This document shows, piece by piece, positions 7,561 to 14,235 of a stretch of 18,397 nt of DNA. The notes beneath the pieces are model-generated. The model was not told the origin of the DNA. It was given only the letters and a program-made list of their open reading frames with translations, and did not search any database. The translations under genes were made by a program, and so were the position numbers. The stretch lies in contig JAFADH010000153.1 of the NCBI GenBank assembly GCA_023424995.1, forward strand, positions 1 to 18,397. The letters are read 5' to 3'. The DNA comes from Bacillota bacterium (GTDB taxonomy: Bacteria; Bacillota; Clostridia; Lachnospirales; Lachnospiraceae). Within the stretch, counting starts at the first letter, position 1. Every line of letters begins with the position of its first letter.

Positions 7561-8512
7561 CTTAAACCGGAGGGATATATACAGAAAAACCAATGTGCAT
7601 AAAACCGGAAAATATACCTGGGCTGTCCTGTATGCGATACTGCTCACTTCATTTACGGTTTATGCTATTTTAGATACCTTCGTAATTGCAAGAGTCTATT
7701 CCGTCATCCCGTCCAACGAATCAGATAATCCGGCAGTTACTCCGGACGAAGCAGAGGTTTCTCCAGCCGCTGATAATGCGGTCATTACGGACAGCACCTA
7801 TCGTGACCGGAATATCAGTATCACGATCAGCAGGTACAGGGAATATGAGACGGATATCTATGTGGCTGATATTATTCTTTCGGATGCCGGGTATCTGAAA
7901 ACAGCGTTTGCCCAAGGATTATACGGGAGGAATATAACGGAAAAGACCTCCTCCATCGCAGCTGCCAACCAGGCGATACTGGCTGTTAACGGAGATTATT
8001 ACGGAGCACGGACCGTGGGCTATGTCCTGAGGAACGGTGTCCTGTTTCGTGAAGCGGCGTCAGAAGGCCGGGAAGACCTAGTCGTATGGGCTGACGGGTC
8101 CCTTGAAGTCATTACCGAGGACGGGGTCTCAGCTTCACAGCTTAAGGAGGAGGGCGCGCTGCAGATCCTGTCCTTTGGCCCCGGGCTTGTCGTTGACGGA
8201 ACAATATCGGTCTCTGAGGGCTATGAGGTAGACAAGGCAATGACGAGCAATCCCAGGACAGCCATCGGAAGAATTGACGGGCTGCATTATATTTTCCTGG
8301 TTTCAGACGGGCGGACAAGTGAGAGCGAGGGCCTGACACTTTATGAGCTTGCAGCATTTATGAGCGGACTTGGTGCGGCAACGGCATATAATCTGGATGG
8401 CGGCGGTTCATCCACCATGTATTTTAACGGGGAGGTCGTCAATAACCCCACCACGAACGGAAAATCCATCAAGGAGAGGAGCGTGAGCGATATTGTTTAT
8501 ATCGGTTACTGA
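7550..8512 (+). CDS. Membrane-anchored phosphodiester glycosidase (NAGPA domain)
   Basis: A 320-aa protein with a basic N-terminus, one transmembrane segment (residues about 23-50, an uncleaved signal anchor by appearance), an acidic/Pro-rich linker (55-80) and an extracytoplasmic NAGPA domain (about 85-320). Family hallmarks are AVNGDYYGARTVGYVLRNG (145-163), FGPGLVVDG, NPRTAIGRIDGLHYIFLVSD and YNLDGGGSSTMYFNG (280-294). The NAGPA family includes the enzyme that uncovers mannose-6-phosphate by removing a phosphodiester-linked GlcNAc. Bacterial members occur with exopolysaccharide and teichoic-acid genes, so a role in trimming sugar-phosphodiester links of a surface polymer is likely. ATG 7550 lies inside the end of the glycosyltransferase gene, with AAAGGAAG at 7531-7538. 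Confidence 0.9.
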   Translation: MKGNLNRRDIYRKTNVHKTGKYTWAVLYAILLTSFTVYAILDTFVIARVYSVIPSNESDNPAVTPDEAEVSPAADNAVITDSTYRDRNISITISRYREYETDIYVADIILSDAGYLKTAFAQGLYGRNITEKTSSIAAANQAILAVNGDYYGARTVGYVLRNGVLFREAASEGREDLVVWADGSLEVITEDGVSASQLKEEGALQILSFGPGLVVDGTISVSEGYEVDKAMTSNPRTAIGRIDGLHYIFLVSDGRTSESEGLTLYELAAFMSGLGAATAYNLDGGGSSTMYFNGEVVNNPTTNGKSIKERSVSDIVYIGY

Positions 8513-8921
8513 TTCACAGAAAAAGCATATCGCCGTAACAGGCTTTGTCTACCTGCTGGTTTCACTGTTCTGTATTTTGTTTGGGTTCATCTATGAAAGG
8601 TTTAGCCATGAGGTATATTCGGGCCACATGATCTATGCATTCGCATATCCTCTGGCGGGGGGTGTTCTGCCCTTCTACGGCTTATCTGTGAGCTCCTGCA
8701 GACGGATGCCCGGCAGACTGGCATTAAATCTGTATCATTCCGGAATCGCCGCGCTGACGGTGGGCAGCATATTCAAAGGGATACTTGAAATCTACGGTAC
8801 GGCCAATGACCTGGTGAGGGTCTACTGGTTCTGCGGCTTCACAATGGCCGGCATCGGGGCTGTTATGTATCTGGCCGGTCTTATTTTGTATGAAACAGAT
8901 TCAACGGGAAAAAATGTGTGA
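8493..8921 (+). CDS. Small four-helix membrane protein of unknown function
   Basis: A 142-aa protein with four predicted membrane helices (about residues 15-37, 46-66, 78-102 and 109-134) and short polar ends. I recognise no family. The frame has no suitable ATG at its N-terminus: TTG 8493 is preceded by two GGAG motifs (8473-8476, 8478-8481) inside the end of the NAGPA gene, and the resulting 20-bp overlap suggests coupled translation. Being locked into one operon with a GT2-GtrA protein and a surface phosphodiester glycosidase suggests a membrane partner in the same envelope-glycan pathway, for example in transport or anchoring. That role is inference from context alone. Confidence 0.72.
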   Translation: MFISVTDSQKKHIAVTGFVYLLVSLFCILFGFIYERFSHEVYSGHMIYAFAYPLAGGVLPFYGLSVSSCRRMPGRLALNLYHSGIAALTVGSIFKGILEIYGTANDLVRVYWFCGFTMAGIGAVMYLAGLILYETDSTGKNV

Positions 8922-8994
8922 TTCTGCGGAAATGGTAATAATTATAACCAAAGAAAATTATATAGTTTGCAATTTAAAAATAATTAAAAATTAC

Positions 8995-9024
8995 TTGACA
9001 AAGCAAAAGAATCTATGATATTTT
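8995..9024 (+). promoter_or_regulatory. Sigma-A-type promoter upstream of the ABC importer
   Basis: Consensus -35 TTGACA (8995-9000) and -10 TATTTT (9019-9024) with an 18-nt spacer in an AT-rich setting. Transcription would begin near 9031, about 290 nt before the permease start, and read first through the terminator at 9096-9127. Confidence 0.6.
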
Positions 9025-9095
9025 AATGCATATAATACATAGCGATTATATATTATATCATTGAATCATAATATTGCTGCTCTGATTGGACCACC

Positions 9096-9127
9096 AAAGG
9101 ACGAAGGCTGAGGCTTTCGTCCTTTTT
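9096..9127 (+). terminator. Intrinsic terminator inside the ABC importer leader
   Basis: AAAGGACGAAGGC and GCTTTCGTCCTTT pair as a 13-bp stem with a single G-U wobble and a TGAG tetraloop, followed by T residues (9121-9127). It lies about 65 nt after the predicted transcription start and well before the permease. It is either an attenuator or the end of a small RNA of about 95 nt. A competing antiterminator was not found by eye. Confidence 0.75.
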
Positions 9128-9213
9128 GCGTTTATCGGACAAAAAGCGGGCGGCATACGTATTCAAACGGCTATTGATTATAGGTAATGTGCGAAGAAGG
9201 AGGGAACGGACAA

Positions 9214-9330
9214 ATGTTTGATAATATTCGGCTTATCATGCCTGTCAGCGTACGCGCACGATGTTTGCGGTATCATATGAAGTTTAAAACAAAATCGAAA
9301 GGAAATTATAATACATCATATGAACAGTAA
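9214..9330 (+). CDS. 38-residue upstream ORF / candidate leader peptide of the ABC importer
   Basis: ATG 9214 has the strongest ribosome binding site in this region, AAGGAGGG at 9197-9204 with 9-nt spacing. The peptide begins MFDNIRLIMPVSVRARCLR, continues with basic and polar residues, and ends SYEQ at TAA 9328-9330, 8 bp past the permease ATG (9320), so the two overlap by 11 bp. The permease itself has only GAAAGGA 16 nt upstream, so its translation probably depends on ribosomes finishing this ORF. The peptide is Arg-rich with CGN codons clustered around a Cys. It has no signal peptide or membrane segment. A leader-peptide role is inference. Confidence 0.55.
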   Translation: MFDNIRLIMPVSVRARCLRYHMKFKTKSKGNYNTSYEQ

Positions 9331-10102
9331 ACTTGTAACCATAGGCAAAAAAATCCTGTCACTTGACAGGCTGCTGGGAATCTTTTTATTCTTTGGATTA
9401 TGGGAGTTTCTCCCGCGTGCCGGGCTTGTTAACGCCAATTTTCTTCCGCCCTTCACTGTTGTTGTCGCAAAGTTCCTGGAGCTGCTCGCATCCGGTGTCT
9501 TGTTAAAGCATGTAGGCGTCAGTCTGCGCCGCAGTATTATCGGGCTTGCCCTCGGATTTTCGATTTCGGTTCCCCTGGGAGTATTGATCGCTTCATTCCG
9601 ACGTTTGGAGTATTATCTTGACCCGCTTATCCAGTCTCTCCGGCAGACCTCCATTATTGCCTTACTGCCTGTCTTTATGCTGTTTTTCGGAATCAGGGAG
9701 TCGGCAAAGTATGCCATAGTATGCTGGGGGGTGTGGGCGCCGCTTCTGCTGAACACAATTAACGGGGTGAAAAGCGTTGATCCTGCTTTAATAAAAGCGG
9801 CGAAATCCATGGGAGCAAACCGGTTCGTGGTATACACCCGCGTTATCTTCCCGTCGGCATTCCCAACCATCGTTACAGGACTGCGCCTTGCGGCCACTTC
9901 CTCCCTGCTGGTGCTGACTGCCGCGGAGATGATGGGAGCAAGCAAAGGACTCGGCTTCATGCTATATGATGCCCAGATGAAATATCAGGTTCCGCGCATG
10001 TATTCGGCAATACTTACAATGTCAATTCTTGGCATTACGTTGAATTATCTGCTCGTTCTCCTGGAGAAGAGGGTTACGCGCTGGAAGCCAAAAGCTTCAT
10101 AG
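9320..10102 (+). CDS. ABC transporter permease, SsuC/TauC/NrtB-like
   Basis: A 260-aa inner-membrane permease with about six membrane helices and the cytoplasmic EAA-type loop KAAKSMGANRFVVYTRVIFP at about residues 164-183, which contacts the ATPase. It belongs to the nitrate/sulfonate/bicarbonate/taurine importer family, as do the lipoprotein and ATPase downstream. The substrate cannot be read from the permease. ATG 9320 overlaps the end of the 38-codon upstream ORF and has a poorly spaced ribosome binding site. The lipoprotein gene follows after 44 bp. Confidence 0.92.
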   Translation: MNSKLVTIGKKILSLDRLLGIFLFFGLWEFLPRAGLVNANFLPPFTVVVAKFLELLASGVLLKHVGVSLRRSIIGLALGFSISVPLGVLIASFRRLEYYLDPLIQSLRQTSIIALLPVFMLFFGIRESAKYAIVCWGVWAPLLLNTINGVKSVDPALIKAAKSMGANRFVVYTRVIFPSAFPTIVTGLRLAATSSLLVLTAAEMMGASKGLGFMLYDAQMKYQVPRMYSAILTMSILGITLNYLLVLLEKRVTRWKPKAS

Positions 10103-10146
10103 CAAGGCAAATTATAAATAAAGTAAAACAGGAAAAGAGGAAAATT

Positions 10147-11331
10147 ATGAAAAAATCTATATTTACCATAACAGCTGCAATGATTCTGTCGGTCGTTCTT
10201 CTGACCGCCTGTGACAAAACATCCGATTCGCCGTCGGCTCCCACCGAAGCACCTGCATCAACGGATGTTCCGTCCGGCAATACGCCCACCGAAGCACCCG
10301 GCACATCAGACGGTACGCCTGCAGAAGCATCTGGCGAAACTGCGGCCGAACCGGAGTACGGTCCCGACGGAATCGCTTTTGCAGACGGAAAGCTTACGGA
10401 GCGTTTTACGCTGAAGCTTGTAAGACCGACACAGTTCAATGATGCTATTTTTGCCGATCTTGAAGGCTTTTACGATGAAGTGGGCCTCGACATAGAGTAC
10501 ATAGATTCTCTGCCGCAGAACGTAAGCCTTGCACAGGCCGTGCAGTCCGGTATCGTTGATGTATTCGGTTCAGGGCATACGACGAACATCGTACTGGCAC
10601 GCCAGGCAGGAGTGAATTTAAAAATCGTCAACGCCGGTACCGAGGATTCGGCGAATTTCGACCAGACTCACATGACCTGGTTTGTACAAGAGGACAGTCC
10701 GATTCAATCTGCGGCCGACCTTAAGGGAAAAGTTATCGCAATATCCGGTCTTGGGGGCTGTGCGGAGTTATGGACCTATGTTCTTCTTGCTCAGAACGGT
10801 CTGGCTGCAGAGGATATTGAGATTACGGTCATTACACCGGAAACGGCTATAGAACAGGCGCTGCGCCAGGGCAATATTGATGCCGCTATTCTCCATGGTC
10901 CGAATAATGTGGTGGCTGATAACACCGGCGGTCTGCGTGTAATCGCAAAGAGTTATGACATAGCTGCCGGAGAAGGCAACGGTGCGTTATCCGCTGTGGG
11001 TGTCCGGGCGTTCACCGAAGAGTTCATAGCCGAACACCCCGCCGTTGTCAAGGCATATGTAACCGCGGCAAACCGTGCACAGGTATGGGCAAACGCGAAT
11101 TATGAGGCTGCCCTTGCAGATTCCGCAGAGTTCCTTGACTTGGAGCCCGAGCTGATTGCCGGCTGCCCGTATACCAAATCCCTCTGGGTGGAAGAGGAAA
11201 GACTCCAGTTCTGGATTGATGCGGCTGAAAAATACAGTTTCCCGGGATTTGAGACTCCGGGAGCGGTTAATGTGAAGGATCTCTACACGAATGACTATAA
11301 TCCGTTCTATCTTGGAGAATTAACCGAGTAA
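10147..11331 (+). CDS. ABC transporter substrate-binding lipoprotein (SsuA/NMT1-like)
   Basis: A 394-aa lipoprotein: signal peptide with lipobox LLTAC and lipidated Cys22, a flexible linker rich in Ala, Pro, Thr and Glu (about residues 26-75, with TEAP repeated), then a periplasmic-binding-like domain. This contains LKLVRPTQFNDAIFADLEGF, the NMT1-type GLDIEYIDS and AQAVQSGIVDVFGSGHTTN, typical of the nitrate/sulfonate/thiamine-precursor-binding family. It delivers its ligand to the permease encoded upstream. The family spans sulfonates, nitrate, pyrimidine precursors, guanidine and others, so the ligand is open. GAGGAAAA precedes ATG 10147. A 12-bp hairpin follows the stop and may raise its level relative to the ATPase. 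Confidence 0.92.
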   Translation: MKKSIFTITAAMILSVVLLTACDKTSDSPSAPTEAPASTDVPSGNTPTEAPGTSDGTPAEASGETAAEPEYGPDGIAFADGKLTERFTLKLVRPTQFNDAIFADLEGFYDEVGLDIEYIDSLPQNVSLAQAVQSGIVDVFGSGHTTNIVLARQAGVNLKIVNAGTEDSANFDQTHMTWFVQEDSPIQSAADLKGKVIAISGLGGCAELWTYVLLAQNGLAAEDIEITVITPETAIEQALRQGNIDAAILHGPNNVVADNTGGLRVIAKSYDIAAGEGNGALSAVGVRAFTEEFIAEHPAVVKAYVTAANRAQVWANANYEAALADSAEFLDLEPELIAGCPYTKSLWVEEERLQFWIDAAEKYSFPGFETPGAVNVKDLYTNDYNPFYLGELTE

Positions 11332-11355
11332 GCACCGGATGGAATGCAAAGGATA

Positions 11356-11383
11356 CAGGTACGGGAGTGAGCTTCCGTACCTG
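11356..11383 (+). promoter_or_regulatory. Intercistronic hairpin between lipoprotein and ATPase genes
   Basis: CAGGTACGG (11356-11364) and CCGTACCTG (11375-11383) are perfect inverted copies. Three further pairs, one of them G-U, extend the stem to 12 bp with a TGAG loop. There is no T-tract afterwards (GAAAATAAG), so it fits an mRNA-stabilising or processing element better than a terminator. It sits in the 129-bp gap after the lipoprotein gene, where differential expression is common. Confidence 0.55.
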
Positions 11384-11460
11384 AAAATAAGCGATCCGAT
11401 GGAGTATGCACAGATCCCCTTGTATTAAAACAGGGAAAGTAAATAATAAGGAGTAGATAA

Positions 11461-12267
11461 ATGTCAGACGCTGCTAAAATTGAAATACGAAATTTAAAAC
11501 GGATTTTTAAAAAAAGAGGCTCTAACGAGGCCTTTAACGCATTGTCGGACTTTGACCTGACAATCCGGGAAGGAGAATTTGTTACAGTCGTAGGGCCATC
11601 GGGCTGTGGGAAAAGTACATTGCTTGACATACTTATCGGGTTGTCAAAGCCTGATGACGGACAAATACTCATCGACGGCAAACAGATATCAGGTCCTGCA
11701 CTTGACCGGGGTATCGTACTGCAGGGCTATGCACTGTTCCCGTGGAGGTCGGTGCGCCGTAATATTGAGTTCGGGCTTGAGATCAAGCATGTTCCGAAGA
11801 GAGAACGTGCGGAAATCTCCGGTCATTTTATTAAGCTGGTCGGGCTCGAGGGCTTCGAGAATCACTATCCCTACGAGCTCTCCGGGGGTATGCAGCAGCG
11901 CGTTGCGATCGCCCGGGCTCTTGCCTATGACCCGGAAGTATTGCTGATGGACGAACCTTTCGCAGCGATCGATGCCCAGACCCGTGAGCTGATGCAGGAT
12001 GAGCTGCTGTCTATCTGGGAAAAGACAGGAAAGACAGTGATATTCGTCACCCATAACATAGAGGAAGCGGTAGGATTGGCAGACCGCGTAGCGGTTGTAT
12101 CGAAGAGCCCCGGACGCATCAAGGAAGTCATTCAGGTCGAGCTTCCTCGTCCCCGAAGAATTGCGGATGTCCGCAACAATGCCGATTTTCGTACAATTTC
12201 TCACCATGTGTGGGAGCTTTTACAAGACCGCGTACCGGTATCGGAGCAGAATGCAGCCGGTGTTTAG
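11461..12267 (+). CDS. ABC transporter ATPase, SsuB/TauB-like
   Basis: A 268-aa nucleotide-binding subunit with Walker A GPSGCGKST (45-53), Q-loop VLQGYALFPW (87-95), signature LSGGMQQR (140-147), Walker B VLLMDEP (160-166), D-loop and the H-loop FVTHNIEEAV. It matches the nitrate/sulfonate/taurine ATPases in length and in the short C-terminal tail. It powers uptake through the permease at 9320-10102. AAGGAG lies 8 nt before ATG 11461. An amidohydrolase gene follows 49 bp later on the same strand. Confidence 0.95.
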   Translation: MSDAAKIEIRNLKRIFKKRGSNEAFNALSDFDLTIREGEFVTVVGPSGCGKSTLLDILIGLSKPDDGQILIDGKQISGPALDRGIVLQGYALFPWRSVRRNIEFGLEIKHVPKRERAEISGHFIKLVGLEGFENHYPYELSGGMQQRVAIARALAYDPEVLLMDEPFAAIDAQTRELMQDELLSIWEKTGKTVIFVTHNIEEAVGLADRVAVVSKSPGRIKEVIQVELPRPRRIADVRNNADFRTISHHVWELLQDRVPVSEQNAAGV

Positions 12268-12316
12268 GGACGGCAATCAGCGGGACGTAATATACGGATA
12301 ATTTAGAGGTGGACAG

Positions 12317-13591
12317 ATGGGTATATTGATTAAAAATGCCAGTGTTTTTGATGGAAAGCATTTTGATTTAATAAAAGATGCAAATATCATCATCGAGAAG
12401 AATTTGATCAGGGAAATAACAGGAGGCAGCATCCCGGAATGTAATTTTGATAAAGTGATTGACGCAAAGGGGAGAACGGTCATTCCGGGGCTGACGGATG
12501 CCCATGTGCACCTTTATTTTAATGGGCAGGGAGTAACCGACACAATGAGGGTTGATGAAAAGGCGGTCCGTTCTGTCCGGTTTGCCAAAGACATGCTGCT
12601 TCGCGGCTTTACTACAGTGCGTGATGCCGGAGGCGTCGTTTACGGTCTGAAGACAAATATTGATAATGGTTATCTTGACGGACCAAGAATTTTTCCTTCC
12701 AATGCATTTATATCCCAAACCAGCGGACATGGAGATACGAGGGCCGGCAGAGGAGAGGAGAGAATCCTGGACGGGATTTACTCATCCGTAAGTATCAATA
12801 GCAAAGGAACCGTATTGGCTGACGGAGTACCTGAAATATTGCGGGCAGTAAGAGAGCAGCTGTTCCTGGGAGCATCGCAGATCAAGATTATGGCCGGGGG
12901 AGGGGCGGCCTCTGCCTATGACCCAATTCAGACAGTGCAGTTTACCCTGGAAGAGATGAGGGCGGCCGTAGAGGCAGCTTATGATTACGGAACCTATGTC
13001 ATGGCTCATCTTTATACGGCAGCCTCTATGCAGCGGGCCGCACAAGCCGGTGTTAAGAGCTTTGAACATGCAACGGTTATGGATGAGGAATCGGCTAAGA
13101 TGATAGCTGCGAATGGCATATGGGTAACTCCCGGACCCCAGTGCGGCAGAGAAATCAGGGAAGGGGCATTCCCTGAAGCAAAATTGAAAAAAATCCAATT
13201 CATACGCCGGGGAGAGGCCTTAACCACGGAGCTGATTAATAAATATGACATACCGATCGTGTTCGGAACAGATGCTTTTGGCGATCCTGTCAGGGTGGAT
13301 GCCCATCAGCTGGATGATTTTAGATTTTTTAAAAAGCGCTTTGGCAGCTTTAAGGGAATCGTAGCAGCTACAGGTAATATCTATGAGCAGATAAAGCTTA
13401 CCACATATCAGAATCCATATCCGGAAGGGAAAATAGGAGTTCTCGAAGAAGGCTCCTTCGCCGACCTTCTTATAATTGAAGGCAATCCGGTAGAGGATTT
13501 GGATATCTTAGCAGACCGGAATAATATAAAATTGATTATGAAGAATGCGGTTGTTTACAAAGATACATTGCAGCCATCACGCTGCATATAA
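12317..13591 (+). CDS. Metal-dependent amidohydrolase, imidazolonepropionase/prolidase-like
   Basis: A 424-aa cytoplasmic hydrolase of the amidohydrolase superfamily. The whole binuclear-site set is visible: H63 and H65 (AHVH), the lysine to be carbamylated K190 (QIKIMAGGG), H231 (MAHLY), H251 (FEHAT) and D319 (FGTDA). The TSGHGD motif (135-140) and overall layout resemble the Xaa-Pro/Xaa-Arg dipeptidase-like branch, whose members cleave N-acyl or aminoacyl amides. Coupling to the importer upstream suggests it breaks an amide, ureido or cyclic-amide bond in the imported compound; this is inference. GAGGTGG lies before ATG 12317. The last codons (QPSRCI) fall inside a 33-bp unit repeated 68 bp downstream. 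Confidence 0.88.
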   Translation: MGILIKNASVFDGKHFDLIKDANIIIEKNLIREITGGSIPECNFDKVIDAKGRTVIPGLTDAHVHLYFNGQGVTDTMRVDEKAVRSVRFAKDMLLRGFTTVRDAGGVVYGLKTNIDNGYLDGPRIFPSNAFISQTSGHGDTRAGRGEERILDGIYSSVSINSKGTVLADGVPEILRAVREQLFLGASQIKIMAGGGAASAYDPIQTVQFTLEEMRAAVEAAYDYGTYVMAHLYTAASMQRAAQAGVKSFEHATVMDEESAKMIAANGIWVTPGPQCGREIREGAFPEAKLKKIQFIRRGEALTTELINKYDIPIVFGTDAFGDPVRVDAHQLDDFRFFKKRFGSFKGIVAATGNIYEQIKLTTYQNPYPEGKIGVLEEGSFADLLIIEGNPVEDLDILADRNNIKLIMKNAVVYKDTLQPSRCI

Positions 13592-13671
13592 ATAAAAGAC
13601 ACGTTGCATATGTGCAGCCGTGCACAATACAACTTTTACAGTCATCACACTGCGTATACATAAAAGACATG
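13571..13671. repeat. Two imperfect 33-bp direct repeats at the end of the amidohydrolase gene
   Basis: Bases 13571-13603 and 13639-13671 agree at 28 of 33 positions, sharing CAG-CATCAC and ATAAAAGACA, with a 68-bp period. The first copy contains the last codons and stop of the amidohydrolase, the second is intergenic. This looks like an old local duplication of the gene's 3' end. No terminator with a T-tract was found after the amidohydrolase. Confidence 0.6.
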
Positions 13672-13743
13672 CCATTTGTTCATGCAAGCATGACATAAGT
13701 CCTAGCTTTATGAAAGAAGCCTCTTTTCATGGAGATTATGTCG

Positions 13744-13755
13744 ACAAATATTTGT
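13744..13755. promoter_or_regulatory. Perfect 12-bp palindrome upstream of the cold-shock promoter
   Basis: ACAAATATTTGT is its own reverse complement and ends 10 bp before the -35 box at 13766. It is a candidate regulator-binding site; no specific regulator is recognised. Confidence 0.35.
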
Positions 13756-13765
13756 GAAATAATGT

Positions 13766-13794
13766 TTGACACAATTGGGAAAGAGTGTTATGAT
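13766..13794 (+). promoter_or_regulatory. Strong sigma-A promoter of the cold-shock gene
   Basis: TTGACA (13766-13771), 17-nt spacer, TATGAT (13789-13794) with the extended -10 TG at 13786-13787. The predicted start is near 13801, giving a leader of about 53 nt that begins with a small TGCCG/CGGCA hairpin (13803-13819). Confidence 0.85.
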
Positions 13795-13854
13795 TACTGT
13801 GTTGCCGAATATTCCGGCATCAATATATTTTATATTTTTTTGGAGGATTTTTTC

Positions 13855-14055
13855 ATGAACAAAGGTACAGTTAAGTGGTTCAACAATCAAAAGGGATTTG
13901 GATTTATCTCTGACGAGCAGGGTAACGATGTATTCGTACACTACAGCGGTCTTAACATGGACGGTTTCAAGTCTTTAGAAGAAGGCCAGGCTGTTGCATT
14001 TGAAGTGGTTCAGGGAGCTAAAGGCCCTCAGGCAACTAACGTAACAAAATTATAA
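13855..14055 (+). CDS. csp: Cold-shock protein, CspA family
   Basis: A 66-aa single cold-shock (OB-fold) domain with RNA-binding motifs KGFGFI (RNP1) and VFVHY (RNP2), starting MNKGTVKWFNNQKG and ending QATNVTKL, the full normal length. It binds single-stranded RNA and DNA as an RNA chaperone in the cytoplasm. The frame is open upstream to 13729, but ATG 13855 is the true start: TGGAGG lies at 13841-13846 and the family begins here; the upstream part overlaps the promoter. The strong promoter and tandem terminators downstream indicate a highly expressed single-gene unit. Confidence 0.97.
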   Translation: MNKGTVKWFNNQKGFGFISDEQGNDVFVHYSGLNMDGFKSLEEGQAVAFEVVQGAKGPQATNVTKL

Positions 14056-14161
14056 TCAATGTTGGGTTTACAGTGTACCTTTTTCTGAACTATAAATTTT
14101 GTTTTTTAAGAAATAAGTTTATAAAGAAATAGCGTTATATTGTGTGGAACGATTGATTAAA

Positions 14162-14200
14162 GGTTATCCTTAAGGAGCATTCCTTAAGGATAACTTTTTT
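14162..14200 (+). terminator. Intrinsic terminator of the cold-shock gene
   Basis: GTTATCCTTAAGGA (14163-14176) and TCCTTAAGGATAAC (14181-14194) form a perfect 14-bp stem with a GCAT loop and TTTTTT directly after. It lies 107 nt past the csp stop. Confidence 0.9.
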
Positions 14201-14201
14201 A

Positions 14202-14224
14202 TTATCCTTTGGGATAACCTTTTT
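14202..14224 (+). terminator. Second, tandem terminator-like hairpin
   Basis: TTATCC/GGATAA with a TTTG loop, followed by CCTTTTT. Its arms repeat part of the first hairpin, so the two can also pair with each other. It lies just past the 3' end of the leftward ECF gene and points the same way as csp. Confidence 0.5.
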
Positions 14225-14235
14225 ATGGTATTATA

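Larger units (their letters stand above)
8922..9319. other. 398-bp leader region of the ABC importer operon
   Basis: No clear terminator for the preceding gene is visible; an imperfect 16-bp palindrome GGTAATAA/TTATAACC lies at 8935-8950. The AT-rich interval then carries a sigma-A promoter (8995-9024), an intrinsic terminator (9096-9127) and a 38-codon ORF (9214-9330), each listed separately. No match to a known riboswitch, including the guanidine-I consensus often linked to this transporter family, was recognised. Confidence 0.6.

Noticed and set aside
9031..9130. Guanidine-I (ykkC) or purine riboswitch upstream of the importer
   Set aside because: The importer family made this attractive, but the conserved ykkC ACGG/GGGA blocks and the purine-riboswitch core are not present.
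11689..12207. 172-codon minus-strand frame in the ATPase gene
   Set aside because: Antisense to the ABC signature and Walker B region; no ribosome binding site or known domain.
13709..13730. ATGAAA...TTTCAT hairpin as terminator of the amidohydrolase gene
   Set aside because: The stem is short and mismatched, and there is no T-tract after it.
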